Of a DNA stretch of 64,000 nt, positions 7,077 to 17,064 are shown piece by piece. The stretch comes from DRYS01 sp964491605 (GTDB lineage: Archaea > Thermoproteota > CALKCG01 > B24 > DRYS01). The translations under genes were made by a program, and so were the position numbers. Location of the stretch: positions 1 to 64,000 of the forward strand of contig CAZBGY010000002.1 of the NCBI GenBank assembly GCA_964491605.1, written 5' to 3'. Each line of letters starts with the position of its first letter. Position 1 is the first letter of the stretch. The notes beneath the pieces were generated by a model. It was not told the origin of the DNA. It made no database searches and was given only the letters and a program-made list of their open reading frames with translations.

Positions 7077-9971
7077 ATGAGTTCTATAGAGGGTAAGTGG
7101 CTTAAGATGTGGAGGGATTATAAGGTATTCGAAGCAGATCCTAGAAGCGATAAACCTAAATTCTTCATAACGGTAGCCTATCCTTACCCTAATAGCCCGC
7201 AGCATATAGGTCATGGAAGGACGTATACGATCGCAGACGTATATGCTAGGTATAAGCGTATGTGCGGATTCAACGTCTTATTCCCGATGGCGTTCCACTA
7301 CACTGGGACGCCTATCGTCGCTATGGTTAAAAGACTTAGGGGAGGGGATGAAGAGCTTAGGAGGCTTTTCATAGAGGTGTACGGTGTACCTGAATACGTA
7401 GTAGACGGGTTCGATGAGCCTATAAAGGTAGCTAGATACTTCCACGAGGAGATAAAGCGTGGTATGGATGAGATGGGGTATTCGATAGATTGGAGGAGGG
7501 AGTTCACGACTATCGATCCGCATTACAGTCGATTCATAGAATGGCAGTTCTTCAAGTTGAGGGAGAAGGGTTACGTTAAGCAGGGAAGCCATCCGGTTGG
7601 ATGGTGTCCAAGCTGCTCTGGACCTGTAGGTCAGCATGATACGCAGGGGGATGTTGAACCAGAGATAGGCATCTTCACCCTAATACATTTTAAGCTTGGA
7701 GATGGATGCATACTACCCGCAGCTACGCTTAGACCTGAAACAGTATTCGGAGCGGTTAACCTATGGGTTAATCCTAAGGGTAGCTACGTGAAGGCTAAAG
7801 TCAATGGCGAGTACTGGATCGTCAGCGTGAAAACTCTGGAGAAGCTTAAACTCCAGAATAGATTCGTAGAAGCCTGCGAATCCATGGAGGGTTCAGCTCT
7901 AATCGGTTTAACAGTGTTAAACCCTGCTACAGGTTCAACCATACCTATACTACCTGCAGAATTCGTGGATCCAAGTCATGGAACTGGCATCGTTATGTCG
8001 GTACCAGCTCATGCACCGTATGACTATGTAGCGTTGAAAGAGATTAAAGCTAGAGGTGTAGATGGCTTAGATCAGAGTATATTCGATGCGATCGAAGTGA
8101 AACCTGTGATACGTGTAGACGGCTATTCCGATACGCCTGCTAAAGATGTAGTCGAAAGGTACGGTATAGAGAGTCAGACGGATCCTAAGCTTGAGGATGC
8201 TACCCAGGATGTGTATAGAGCAGAGTATCATAGGGGATTTATGAGGGATGATATACCATCATACGGCGGATTACCTGTAAGTGAAGCTAGGATTAGGATA
8301 ACCGAGGATTTTGAAGCTAAAGGTTTAGCATCCCGTATGTATGATATAATGAATCACCCGGTTTACTGTAGGTGTGGAGCGCTATGTATGGTTAAGATAC
8401 TTGAGGATCAATGGTTCATAGACTATGGTGATCCCGAATGGAAGAGTATAGTCCATAGACTTATAGATGAGATGAGTATAAAGCCTGAAGCACTTAAAGC
8501 TGAATTTCATAACGTAGTCGATTGGCTTAGGGAGAAAGCATGCGCGAGAAGGGTTGGATTAGGTACCAGGCTTCCATGGAATCCAGATTGGGTTATAGAA
8601 TCCCTCTCGGATAGCACAATCTATATGGTCTACTATCTTATCTCGAAATACGTGAATCTATATGGTTTTAAACCCGAACAGATGAATCTAGAATTCTTCG
8701 ACTATGTTATCCTAGGATTAGGGGATGTAGACGATGTATCACGATCTACAGGTATACCTAGAGATATACTCGAATCTATAAGGATGGAGATCGAATACTT
8801 CTACCCACTCGATAGCAGGCATTCAGGTAGGGATCTGGTAAGCAATCATCTATCATTCTTCCTATTCAATCATGTAGCGATATTCCCTGAGAAATTCTGG
8901 CCTAGACAAATCGTAGTAAACGGAAGCGTTATGATGGAGGGGAAGAAGATGTCTAAGAGCCTAGGTAACATAATACCTTTGAGAAACGCTATAAGAGAGT
9001 ATGGAGCGGATGCTTTAAGACTATCGCTCCTATCCGTCGCAAGCCTACTACAAGATGTAGATTTCAAGCGTAGCGTAGCTTTATCGTTTAAAGCTTGGCT
9101 TGAGAAATTCCTTATGGAAGCTGAAGAGCTTAAAGATGCCGTCGAGCTAGATCTAGTCGTGGATAAGCTTAGGATACCTGATAGATGGATCTTAAGCAGG
9201 CTTCAAGCAAGGATAGATGAGGCTAGGAGGGCTTTAGAAGAATTAGAGGTTAGGGATGCTGTTCAGAGTATAGTGTATGGACTCGACGAGGATATATCAT
9301 GGTATAAGCTTAGAGTGGGCGCCAACGAGTATTTAGATGGGTTAACGAAAGCTGTTTTAAAGAGTATATGGAAGGTTAGAGCTCTACTCCTAGCTCCACT
9401 AGCTCCGTTCACAGCTGAGGAAGCATGGCATATACTAGGCGGTGAAGGATTTGCATCCGTTCAGATGTATCCAAGCCCATCACCTAGCTTCAGAGATATA
9501 GTGCTTGAAGCATGTGAAGATATTCTTAGAAGCCTCCTATCCGATACTAGGGAGATTTTGAAGCTTATAAGGAAGCCTGCCTCGCGGATATGCTACTATC
9601 TATCGTCGCCATACAAATGGAGGGTTGCATCGTATATCCCAGATATACTCTCCTCAGGTTCGATGGAGGTTAAAACGTTGATCGAGAAGTGTAGAGTTGA
9701 TCCTGAGATCAAAGCCTATATGGATAGGATAGGTAGATTCGCTTCAGAGGTAACTAGAGAAGCTTTAAAACTCGGTAGAGCTAAGGTTGAACTATACTCA
9801 AAGGTATCTCTAGATGTTTTGAAGAAATTCCTCGAAGAGGCTAAGCCGTTCCTGGAGAGAGAATTGAAATGTAGGGTTGAAATCTACTTAGAAGGTGAGC
9901 GTGGAATCTACGATCCGGCTGGTAGAGCATCTAAATCTACTCCTTGGAAGCCGGCTATCTATGTGGAGTAG
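7077..9971 (+). CDS. leuS: Leucyl-tRNA synthetase, archaeal type
   Basis: About 964 residues, the archaeal/eukaryal-cytosolic length. Class I signatures are intact: the HIGH motif in SPQHIGHGRTY about residue 43-46 and KMSKS in EGKKMSKSLGN at about 624-628. A Cys-rich GWCPSCSGPVGQHD segment near residue 180 is the zinc knuckle of the insertion region, and the large CP1 editing domain lies between the two catalytic halves, followed by the helical anticodon-binding domain containing AEEAWHILG. It attaches leucine to tRNA-Leu; one such tRNA lies 2 kb upstream. I chose ATG 7077, whose product starts MSSIEGKW as in relatives; a TTG at 7065 would add four residues. TTTATATC near 7009 is a plausible TATA box. 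Confidence 0.96.
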   Translation: MSSIEGKWLKMWRDYKVFEADPRSDKPKFFITVAYPYPNSPQHIGHGRTYTIADVYARYKRMCGFNVLFPMAFHYTGTPIVAMVKRLRGGDEELRRLFIEVYGVPEYVVDGFDEPIKVARYFHEEIKRGMDEMGYSIDWRREFTTIDPHYSRFIEWQFFKLREKGYVKQGSHPVGWCPSCSGPVGQHDTQGDVEPEIGIFTLIHFKLGDGCILPAATLRPETVFGAVNLWVNPKGSYVKAKVNGEYWIVSVKTLEKLKLQNRFVEACESMEGSALIGLTVLNPATGSTIPILPAEFVDPSHGTGIVMSVPAHAPYDYVALKEIKARGVDGLDQSIFDAIEVKPVIRVDGYSDTPAKDVVERYGIESQTDPKLEDATQDVYRAEYHRGFMRDDIPSYGGLPVSEARIRITEDFEAKGLASRMYDIMNHPVYCRCGALCMVKILEDQWFIDYGDPEWKSIVHRLIDEMSIKPEALKAEFHNVVDWLREKACARRVGLGTRLPWNPDWVIESLSDSTIYMVYYLISKYVNLYGFKPEQMNLEFFDYVILGLGDVDDVSRSTGIPRDILESIRMEIEYFYPLDSRHSGRDLVSNHLSFFLFNHVAIFPEKFWPRQIVVNGSVMMEGKKMSKSLGNIIPLRNAIREYGADALRLSLLSVASLLQDVDFKRSVALSFKAWLEKFLMEAEELKDAVELDLVVDKLRIPDRWILSRLQARIDEARRALEELEVRDAVQSIVYGLDEDISWYKLRVGANEYLDGLTKAVLKSIWKVRALLLAPLAPFTAEEAWHILGGEGFASVQMYPSPSPSFRDIVLEACEDILRSLLSDTREILKLIRKPASRICYYLSSPYKWRVASYIPDILSSGSMEVKTLIEKCRVDPEIKAYMDRIGRFASEVTREALKLGRAKVELYSKVSLDVLKKFLEEAKPFLERELKCRVEIYLEGERGIYDPAGRASKSTPWKPAIYVE

Positions 9972-10082
9972 ATACTATACTATATCCTAGATTCATCCAT
10001 AAGGCCATCATACATCCAGAGTATTCTAAGGTTACTGGTAGAAACGTTTTAGCCGGATCACTCTATAGCTAGAGTATGCTAA

Positions 10083-11527
10083 GTGTCCTGTTTGGAGGAT
10101 ATACTCGAATCAGTCGTAGATGAAGCCTGTAAACTTGGAGTTTCCTACTCTGAAGCTCGTATCCAGAAGAATATAGTTGTATCGATATCCTCTAGGAATG
10201 GTATACCTATCAATATAGATGATAAGGTGGAGGAAGGATTAGCCGTAAGGGTTCTTATGGATGGAGCATTAGGCTTCTCCTCGATTAACAGTATGGATTC
10301 CGATTCTATCTCTAGATGTATAAGGGAGGCAGTAGGTAGAGCTAGAGCATCTAGGAGATATATGCGTAAACCCATAAGCTTCTTTGAAGTTAAGCTTGGA
10401 TCGATCACATATGAGGTGAGGGGGAAGGAATCTTTCGATGCATATAGTATGAATGATAAGGTTTCGCTTCATAAATTGATATACTCATCGCTTAAAGAGG
10501 CTTTGAGGAAGGTTGAGTTGGAAGTATTCTCGGTAGAGTATACAGAGATGATCGAGGAGAAGCTCGTAGTGAATAGCGATGGCGGGTTCGTTAAGAGTAG
10601 GATCCCGAGATTAGCATTCAAGTACAATATAGTGTTACGCGACTCTGTAAAAGGATCTATACAGAGGGTTAAAGAGTATGGATTTTCAGGCGGGATCGAG
10701 AAGCTTAAAGAGCAGCGTATAGACGAAAAGATAGAGGATGAATCCCGTAGACTTGAGAGAGAGTTCTACTCGAAGGCGTAAAGCCACCTAGCGGGATCGT
10801 AGATGTAGTTATCGGAAGCGAGCTGGTCGGGTTGATAATCCATGAGAGCTGCGGGCATCCATGCGAAGCTGATAGGATCCTAGGTAGGGAGGCGGCTTAA
10901 GCTGGGTTAAGCTTCATAAAGCCTTCGATGAAAGGATTAGATATAGGCTCACAGCATGCTACAGTAGTGGATGATCCCACTATACCTGGAAGCTTCGGCT
11001 TCTACCTCTATGATGATGAATGCGTAGCTGCGAGAGCTAAGTTCCTCTATAGAGAAGGCGTGGTCGAGGAATTCCTGCATAATAGGTGGACTGCACATGT
11101 ATTCAGGGTGGAGAGTAACGGTTCAGCTCGTGCGAGGAATTATCGAAGTGAACCTATAGTGAGGATGAGCAATACGTATCTAACCCCTGGTAACTGTAGC
11201 TTCGAAGAGTTAGTCGAAGATATAGGTGAAGGCGTCTACATATCATCCTATATGGAGTGGAATATAGATGATGAGAGATGGAATCAGAGATACGTAGGGC
11301 TCGAAGCTTATAGGATAGTAGGCGGAGAATTGAAGGAGCCTGTAAGAAATCCAGTTCTAGAGATAACGACTAGAGATTTCTACTCTAAGATGGATGCTAA
11401 GGGTTGTAGAGTTATGTTTGAAGCTGGGTTATGCGGTAAGGGTGAGCCTATGCAAGGGGTGCCGGTATGGTTTGGCGGTCCTGATGTTAGGCTTAGAGGT
11501 GTTAAGCTAGGGGTGTCTGTATCATGA
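10083..11527 (+). pseudogene. tldD: Broken TldD metalloprotease gene (one frameshift, one nonsense codon)
   Basis: Reading across three blocks restores a normal TldD of about 480 residues. Block one (10083-10781, GTG start) is the N-terminal domain and ends EREFYSKA-stop. Block two continues in the -1 frame from about 10781 and carries the zinc-protease signature HESCGHPCEAD; it ends in TAA at 10898-10900. Block three resumes in that same frame (first ATG 10928) with ATVVDDPTIPGSFGFY, a TldD hallmark, and runs to TGA at 11527. TldD with TldE degrades unfolded peptides and matures RiPP peptides in bacteria. The gene overlaps the equally damaged tldE by 4 bp. Since the only full-length frame is interrupted twice, no active TldD is expected unless these are consensus errors. 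Confidence 0.88.
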
Positions 11528-12855
11528 GTTTACTAGATATCTCTAAATCTATGGTCGAAGAGGGGTTAAAGGCTGGGTTTAACGAAGCTGCTTGTAAGAT
11601 TGTATCCAGTAGGATCGTTATGGTGAAGTTTTCAGGTGAACCTACAGTTACGCAATCATGGATCGATACCTGCATCTACTTATACCTGGCTAGGGATGGT
11701 AGGATAGTTCTATGCGAGTATAGAACGCCAGATATAGAGCGAGTAAAACATAGATTTATAGATCTTCATGAATCATCTAAGCCTATCGAAGCTTCCCCAA
11801 TATAACGCTCCACTACCTAAACCTCACAAAGTTAAACCCTTACATCTAGTGGATGTGAAGATAGTAAAACTAATGGATGATAGATCCGATCTTATCGATT
11901 ATGCATGGATGATGATCGATGAAGCCTCCGGCGAGGGGCGGAAAATTATGCCGGAGCCCTCTCAATCTCTCTATCATCTAAAGCTTTAACTACCAGCGAA
12001 GGCGTCGAACTCCAGGAGGATTCGACGGGGATTGAATGCTATCTTAGGGCATTTTTCGGAGATGGATCCGGTCAATGGGCTTATGGAGGGAGGAGACTAG
12101 ATGAATACAGTATAAAGGAGGTTGGTAGAAGAGCTGGGATGTATGCATACTTATCCAAGGGAACTGAACCCATAGAGCCTGGCGTATACGATCTAGCTCT
12201 ATCCCCTATGATCGTAGGGAATATAGTTAACGTTATAGGGGATATGGCTTCAGCTCTCCAAGTATACCTCGGTTTATCCTTTCTCTCAAGGTTTAAGCCT
12301 GGCGATAGAGTAGCATCCGAAAGTGTCTGTATAGAGGATGATGGCGTATCCGACAATCTACCTAGATCTACCGGCTTCGATGATTAAGGTATACCTACGA
12401 GAGTCACCACTATAATATCTGATGGGATCTTCGAGAATCTACTACATAACTCTAAGACCGCATCAAAATTTAACATCGAGAGCACTGGCAATGCCGGTTG
12501 GGCTAAACCCGAACCTTGGAATCTCAGATTTAAACCCGGTGATCTGAAAGAGGATGAGATACCCTCGACGCTTAGATAGGGATTAATCCTAACGAATAAC
12601 TGGTATACTAGGCTTCAAAGCTATTTCGAGGGAGTCTTCTCCACTGTAGCTAGAGACGCAGCATTCCTAGTTAAAGATGGGAGGATCGTGAAAGCTGTTA
12701 GAGGTTTAAGGATAACTGGAAGTCTACATGGGCTTCTATCGTCGGTGGAATACTCTACGGATAGATGCTACCAGATTAAATGGTGGGAGGTCGAGGTTCC
12801 GGTAGTAGCTCCCTACATAATCGCTAGGAGGATATACGTGTCGAAGCCTATGTAG
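11524..12855 (+). pseudogene. tldE: Broken TldE/PmbA gene (two frameshifts, two nonsense codons)
   Basis: Restored length is about 444 codons, normal for TldE/PmbA, the non-catalytic partner of TldD. Frame a (11524-about 11795) gives the N-terminus; homology then moves to another frame (LPKPHKVKPLHLVD) from about 11795; a second shift near 11935-11950 returns to the first frame (TTSEGVELQEDSTGIE, AFFGDGSGQWAYGGRRLDEY, VYDLALSPMIVGNI). In this frame TAA at about 12385-12387 interrupts FDD-GIPTRVTTIISDG and TAG in the STLR-GLILTNNWYTR stretch at about 12577-12579 interrupts again, before the natural TAG at 12853-12855. Overlaps tldD as in an intact operon. Four independent lesions argue for real decay. 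Confidence 0.85.
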
Positions 12856-12924
12856 ATTATAGCTACTATGTTTATCTTTTAGTTTTCCATCGTCTAAATC
12901 CTACTACGCTTAGGATGCGATTCC

Positions 12925-14190
12925 ATGAGCTTCATGAATAGCGTCGTAGTAGGGTTTAAAAACTGGGGTAGGAATGCGAAGGTACTCGTAGCTACGGAGC
13001 CGCTCTGGAGTATACCTATGAGCTGGATCTTCTTCTATAGATCCATATTCCTTAGAGAAGCCGTGATACTAACCGAGGTGGAGATAGGAATCCTCTCATC
13101 CATATACACGGCTATAGCATCCATCTTTCCCCTACTAGGCGGGTATCTTGCAGATAAGTTCGGTAGGAAGAGGGTTTTCATGATACTCGATAGCTTAACA
13201 TGGCTTTCAGCACTTACCATCTGGCTTATAACTAGAGATATCGTATATGCATTGATAGCATATATTCTCGAAGGATTCACGTCGATAGTATATCCTATCT
13301 GGGAGTGCCTGCTAGTCGAAGATACGGAGCCTAAATATAGGTCAGGTATCTACGCATACGTATCGACCGCATATACGATCGGCTCGATGACCACCCCGAT
13401 AGCGGGATACATTATAACGATTAAGGGTGTGGATCTAGGTTGTAGGATCCTATTCATCTTAGCTATAGTTTCGTTAAGCGCTATGTATATCGTTAGATGG
13501 GTCTACCTTAGAGAGACAGAGGTGGGATATAGACTTATGAAGGAGAAAACGCTGTCAAGCTTCAAAGGTTATGGTGAAGTTCTTAAAGCCGTAGCCTGTG
13601 AGAGAATTCTCTTAGCCTTGATACTATTATCCATAATCAATTCGGCATACTATAACTCCGTACTTTATACGCCTCTATACCTAGTGGATAGCAGAGGTGT
13701 AGGATTAACTAAAGGGGAGGCTTCCATACTACCATTCTGCTCATCCATCACCTCACTTCCACTACTATCGATCATAGTACCTAGAATATCGTCTAGGATC
13801 GGGTATACCAGAGCTTTATTCGCAGGATACCTATCAGGGCTAGCCGCCACCGTAGTTCTTCTACTCTCTAGGAATACCTATGGGGTTATAGCTACAGGCA
13901 TACTACTAGGCTTATACTCGGCTGTAGGCTACTCTATATCGAGAACCTTCCTAACAAACGAGGTGGAATCCGTAGATAACAGGTATAGAGCTAAAGTTCT
14001 ATCAGTCACATCTACTCTATCATCTATGATAAACCTAGCTACACCAGCCGCGGTAGGATATATATACTCTCTACATCCGAAGCTATTCGTCGCAACTTTA
14101 TCAGGTATAATGTTTGTATGCCTCCTCATATCTATACTACTGGGAGCCTATACGCGTAGGTTAAGCGGTAGAACTACTGTGAGAGTTTAA
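12925..14190 (+). CDS. Major facilitator superfamily transporter
   Basis: 421 residues, 12 predicted membrane segments. The loop between helices 2 and 3 carries the MFS signature GGYLADKFGRKR at residues 72-83, and the equivalent point in the second half reads RISSRIGYTRALFAGY. This is a secondary transporter for a small solute; the sequence does not name the substrate. ATG start at 12925 follows a T-rich stretch (TTTATCTTTTAG near 12870) that may include the TATA box. It directly follows the tldDE pseudogenes but appears intact. Confidence 0.85.
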   Translation: MSFMNSVVVGFKNWGRNAKVLVATEPLWSIPMSWIFFYRSIFLREAVILTEVEIGILSSIYTAIASIFPLLGGYLADKFGRKRVFMILDSLTWLSALTIWLITRDIVYALIAYILEGFTSIVYPIWECLLVEDTEPKYRSGIYAYVSTAYTIGSMTTPIAGYIITIKGVDLGCRILFILAIVSLSAMYIVRWVYLRETEVGYRLMKEKTLSSFKGYGEVLKAVACERILLALILLSIINSAYYNSVLYTPLYLVDSRGVGLTKGEASILPFCSSITSLPLLSIIVPRISSRIGYTRALFAGYLSGLAATVVLLLSRNTYGVIATGILLGLYSAVGYSISRTFLTNEVESVDNRYRAKVLSVTSTLSSMINLATPAAVGYIYSLHPKLFVATLSGIMFVCLLISILLGAYTRRLSGRTTVRV

Positions 14191-14224
14191 TCTAATTTAT
14201 ATCGGTGAAGTCTCATTAAGTTTT

Positions 14225-14431
14225 ATGGGAAGAACTTTGTGCCTCCTCAAGGCTTACATCGAGGATCGGGATGGCAGAAGATTCGTAGCTAAGGATGTAG
14301 CCTTTATAACTATAAGCAGTGGAGCTGTATATCTGAAAGATGTAGGATTAAATAGTTTAGCGTATATAGAGGGGTTTACATCTATAGAGATCGATGCGTT
14401 AGGTGCACGTTTAACCGTGAAGCGTATCTAA
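14225..14431 (+). CDS. CooT-like small putative nickel-binding protein
   Basis: 68 residues. The layout CLLKAYIEDRDGRRFVAKDV, then AVYLKDVG, then a short beta-rich end, matches the CooT/DUF2097-like small beta proteins in which a Cys at position 2 or nearby binds Ni(II). Here the cysteine is C6 rather than the second residue, so metal binding is uncertain. The ATG lies 34 bp after the MFS gene, and the stop is one base from the convergent nitroreductase stop. If CooT-like, it could serve the nickel economy of the hydrogenase matured by the hyp operon at 60 kb; that link is inference. Confidence 0.5.
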   Translation: MGRTLCLLKAYIEDRDGRRFVAKDVAFITISSGAVYLKDVGLNSLAYIEGFTSIEIDALGARLTVKRI

Positions 14432-14432
14432 C

Positions 14433-14981
14433 CTACCTAGACCAGCTGTAGCCGTCGAATCTATCCAGCCTAACTACTTCGTTGAGCGGCTTACGCTCCT
14501 CCGTAGATACATCCCTGAATACATCTTCTCTAGGATAGCCTAAAGGAACCACTGCTACTACGTTTACATCTTCAGGTATCCCTAAAAGCTTCTTTATACG
14601 CATATTATCGAACGCACCTATCCAGCATGAACCCACCCCCTCAGCTCTAGCTGCTAGTATTAGATGCGTCGTAGCTATCGAGCAGTCTACAAGCATACTC
14701 ATATCTCCCATATACCCACCTCTATTATAGTGTATATTGAAACCGCATACTACTATTACGATGGGAGCTTCTGCTATAAACATCTGGTTACTACAGTATT
14801 CAGCAAGCTTTCGTTTAACCTCTGAATCCTTAACTATTATGAATAGCCATGGCTGACGGTTAGATCCGGATGGAGCTATACGTGCCGCATCAAGTATTCT
14901 TTCGAGAACATCCTCTGGTATCGGATCTGGTTTGAAAGATCTAACGCTACGTCTAGTCCGGATAACCTCGTAGAATTCCAT
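14433..14981 (-). CDS. Nitroreductase-family FMN oxidoreductase
   Basis: 182 residues, the short single-domain form. The N-terminal FMN-phosphate motif RTRRSVRSF (8-16), PSGSNRQPW around residue 40 and the C-terminal VGSCWIGAFDN and VPLGYP are all family hallmarks. Members are NAD(P)H-dependent flavoproteins that reduce nitro-compounds, quinones or flavins; physiological substrate unknown. Convergent with the CooT-like gene (one-base gap). Confidence 0.85.
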   Translation of the reverse strand: MEFYEVIRTRRSVRSFKPDPIPEDVLERILDAARIAPSGSNRQPWLFIIVKDSEVKRKLAEYCSNQMFIAEAPIVIVVCGFNIHYNRGGYMGDMSMLVDCSIATTHLILAARAEGVGSCWIGAFDNMRIKKLLGIPEDVNVVAVVPLGYPREDVFRDVSTEERKPLNEVVRLDRFDGYSWSR

Positions 14982-15339
14982 AGGCGACCGTATACCAGTT
15001 TAGATGTTATCCTGCTATAAGTTTTATCCTCGATCCATACATGTATCAACTTAAGTTGAATCCTCCATAATAATGGAATGTAGAATCTTAATGGAGCGGA
15101 TAAACACTGTACATAGAATCTAACCCTATAGGGAAGGGATGAAGATTTACCTCAGACCGTAGTTAGGTATAACGGCATCTATAGCTCTATATGTGAACCT
15201 ATAGGTGCTTCGATGACAGCTTCAACACTATCTAAGCGGAAGGTACACGTATGTAAGATCTCCTATATAGCTTTAACCATAGCGTCAACTGCTATAGCTC
15301 TATTCTTAGGGTAAAACTGGGATAGGGGATTTAGGCCTG
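14982..15339. other. Intergenic stretch, about 360 bp; only a 33-codon membrane peptide frame
   Basis: No recognised gene. A plus-strand frame 15213-15314 (ATG to TAA) would encode a 33-residue peptide with a basic start (SKRKVHVCK) and one hydrophobic segment (ISYIALTIASTAIALFLG), similar to the first helix of a membrane protein. It may be the truncated start of a lost transporter gene or chance. Confidence 0.3.
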
Positions 15340-15624
15340 CTATTTCTCCGATGTATCGGATTTAGGTTCAGCCTCCTTCTCTACTTTCTTCAATTCCTCC
15401 TCTATCTCCTTCTCTATATCCTCTATAGGTTTAGGTGGGGGGGTCGTAGCGAGGGTGTAACCGATCCATGCAAGTATCGCTAAAACTCCTGTAACGGCTA
15501 CGAAGCCTGTTACCTGTAAGGTTTGGAAAGTCCATGGGGAGACGAATACAAGCCATCCATAAACAATTATACCCATTATACATCCGATTAGGAGTAGAGC
15601 GCCTACAATTTGATCCCTACCCAA
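15340..15624 (-). CDS. Small two-helix membrane protein with charged C-terminal tail
   Basis: 94 residues: hydrophobic helices at about 6-28 and 38-58, then a PPPKP linker and a Lys/Glu-rich helical tail (IEKEIEEELKKVEKEAEP). No catalytic motif and no family recognised; such small membrane proteins are common in Thermoproteota. The ATG is preceded on the minus strand by a GGAGG-type site (complement of cctcc near 15637). Isolated gene, function unknown. Confidence 0.6.
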   Translation of the reverse strand: MGRDQIVGALLLIGCIMGIIVYGWLVFVSPWTFQTLQVTGFVAVTGVLAILAWIGYTLATTPPPKPIEDIEKEIEEELKKVEKEAEPKSDTSEK

Positions 15625-15762
15625 TCCGTATACACCCTCCTTGAACTACCTCCTATTTGATCAGAATCTTAGGTTAAAAACTTTACCCTCTACAAGAATC
15701 TAACGGAAGCTATCCGATTAAATTTCCAGTCTAGAGTATAATTCGTAAATACGCTAAATCTA

Positions 15763-16536
15763 CTATTCGAAGAGGTATTTGAATAGCTCATCTACCAGTT
15801 TTGCATCTAATTTCTCATACCTTTCGGTGGAGCCTACATCATACCAGAATCTATCAGTTAGATATGCGTACACAGGGATATTCATCGAGATGAGGGAGGG
15901 GATTAGATGGCTCATTATATCCACCTCCTCACCTACATGATCCTCGGAGAGCATCTTCAAGTGCTCAAGAACAACGTTTTTAACGATTAAAACCCCTATC
16001 GATACCGGTAGATCGAGAATAGGTTTCTCCTCCATCTTTAAAACCCTATTTCCCTCTACATGTACGACCCCTACAGGTATCCTATACCCTTTAGCTACCG
16101 CTATAGTCGAGTAGGCGTTATACTTCGTATGGATGGATATCAGATCCGATAGATCTATATTCGATAGTATATCTCCATAGTATACCAGGATATCATCGTA
16201 TCCTTCCAGGAAGCCTGATTCATAAGCGTTGAGTAGAGCCCAACCGGTTCCGCTGCACCCGGATCTATCTAGGGAATACCTTATATTCACGCCGAATCTA
16301 GATCCATCCCCGAAATAGTTCTCTATCTGTTCATGCTTATATCCGGCAAGTAGAACTATATCCTTTATCCCATGCTTCTTTAAGAGTAGAACTATGTATT
16401 CCAGAAGGGGCTTCTGTTTAGATCCAATAGGAATCATAGATTTCTGGAAGTAGTATGTAAGAGGTCTAAGTCTACTACCTGGACCCCCGCAGAGAACTGT
16501 AGCGATAACCTGATTACGTGTATAAACATTACTCAT
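15763..16536 (-). CDS. Sugar-phosphate nucleotidyltransferase
   Basis: 257 residues, containing just the NTP-transferase catalytic domain. The signature GGPGSRLRPLT is at residues 17-27, a substrate lysine in SKQKPLLEY, the metal-binding aspartate at 122 in YYGDILSN, and the EEKP loop near the centre. It would couple NTP with a sugar-1-phosphate to give a nucleotide sugar for glycan or S-layer glycosylation. There is no C-terminal left-handed beta-helix, so it is not a bifunctional acetyltransferase. Divergent from the RimI-like gene with an 80-bp gap. Confidence 0.85.
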   Translation of the reverse strand: MSNVYTRNQVIATVLCGGPGSRLRPLTYYFQKSMIPIGSKQKPLLEYIVLLLKKHGIKDIVLLAGYKHEQIENYFGDGSRFGVNIRYSLDRSGCSGTGWALLNAYESGFLEGYDDILVYYGDILSNIDLSDLISIHTKYNAYSTIAVAKGYRIPVGVVHVEGNRVLKMEEKPILDLPVSIGVLIVKNVVLEHLKMLSEDHVGEEVDIMSHLIPSLISMNIPVYAYLTDRFWYDVGSTERYEKLDAKLVDELFKYLFE

Positions 16537-16616
16537 AGGAGCTGCCCCCGTCAGTATAGATTAGCTTCCACGTGGAGAATTCTTAAATTTTCACATAGTC
16601 TTGTCTGTAGTTTGGT

Positions 16617-17057
16617 ATGAAAGAGTTTAAGGTTAGATATGGATGTATAAGCGATCTAGATTCTATAGAAGAGATAGAGAAGCTTTCCTTCGGAAGTGAA
16701 TCCTACCCTAGAAGCTTCCTACTACGTCTACTTAGGGAGGGGCAGACCTTAATCGTAGAATATGACGATAGGATCGTAGGCTACATATCCTACATACATC
16801 TAGGATTTATAGCTCGTATAATATCCATAGCCGTTCATCCAAGCTATAGGAGGATGGGATTAGGTGAAAGTCTCCTTAGAGAAGCTATAGAGGATATGAA
16901 GCGTTTAGGTGTACGTAAGGTGTTATTGGAGGTTAAGGTTGATAACAAGGCAGCTATTAATCTATATTCTAAAGTCGGATTCAAGATAAACTCTATACTG
17001 AAGGGGTATTATAACGGAGGGGACGGATATTCGATGTATATGGATATATGCGGATAA
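16617..17057 (+). CDS. RimI/Ard1-like N-terminal protein acetyltransferase
   Basis: 146 residues. It carries IISIAVHPSYRRMGLGESLL, the acetyl-CoA-binding R/QxxGxG/A site, and the end YYNGGDGYSMYMDI that is characteristic of RimI/Ard1 enzymes acetylating protein N-termini; archaeal Ard1 acts on many substrates. The ATG at 16617 is close behind a short leader. Convergent with the DUF655 gene, 7 bp between stops. Confidence 0.85.
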   Translation: MKEFKVRYGCISDLDSIEEIEKLSFGSESYPRSFLLRLLREGQTLIVEYDDRIVGYISYIHLGFIARIISIAVHPSYRRMGLGESLLREAIEDMKRLGVRKVLLEVKVDNKAAINLYSKVGFKINSILKGYYNGGDGYSMYMDICG

Positions 17058-17064
17058 TACCTCT

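Noticed and set aside
10898..12579. Recoding (stop readthrough, pyrrolysine or programmed frameshift) in tldD/tldE
   Set aside because: The lesions use both TAA and TAG and are accompanied by three frameshifts at unrelated sites; no slippery sequence or recoding element is evident. Decay is simpler.
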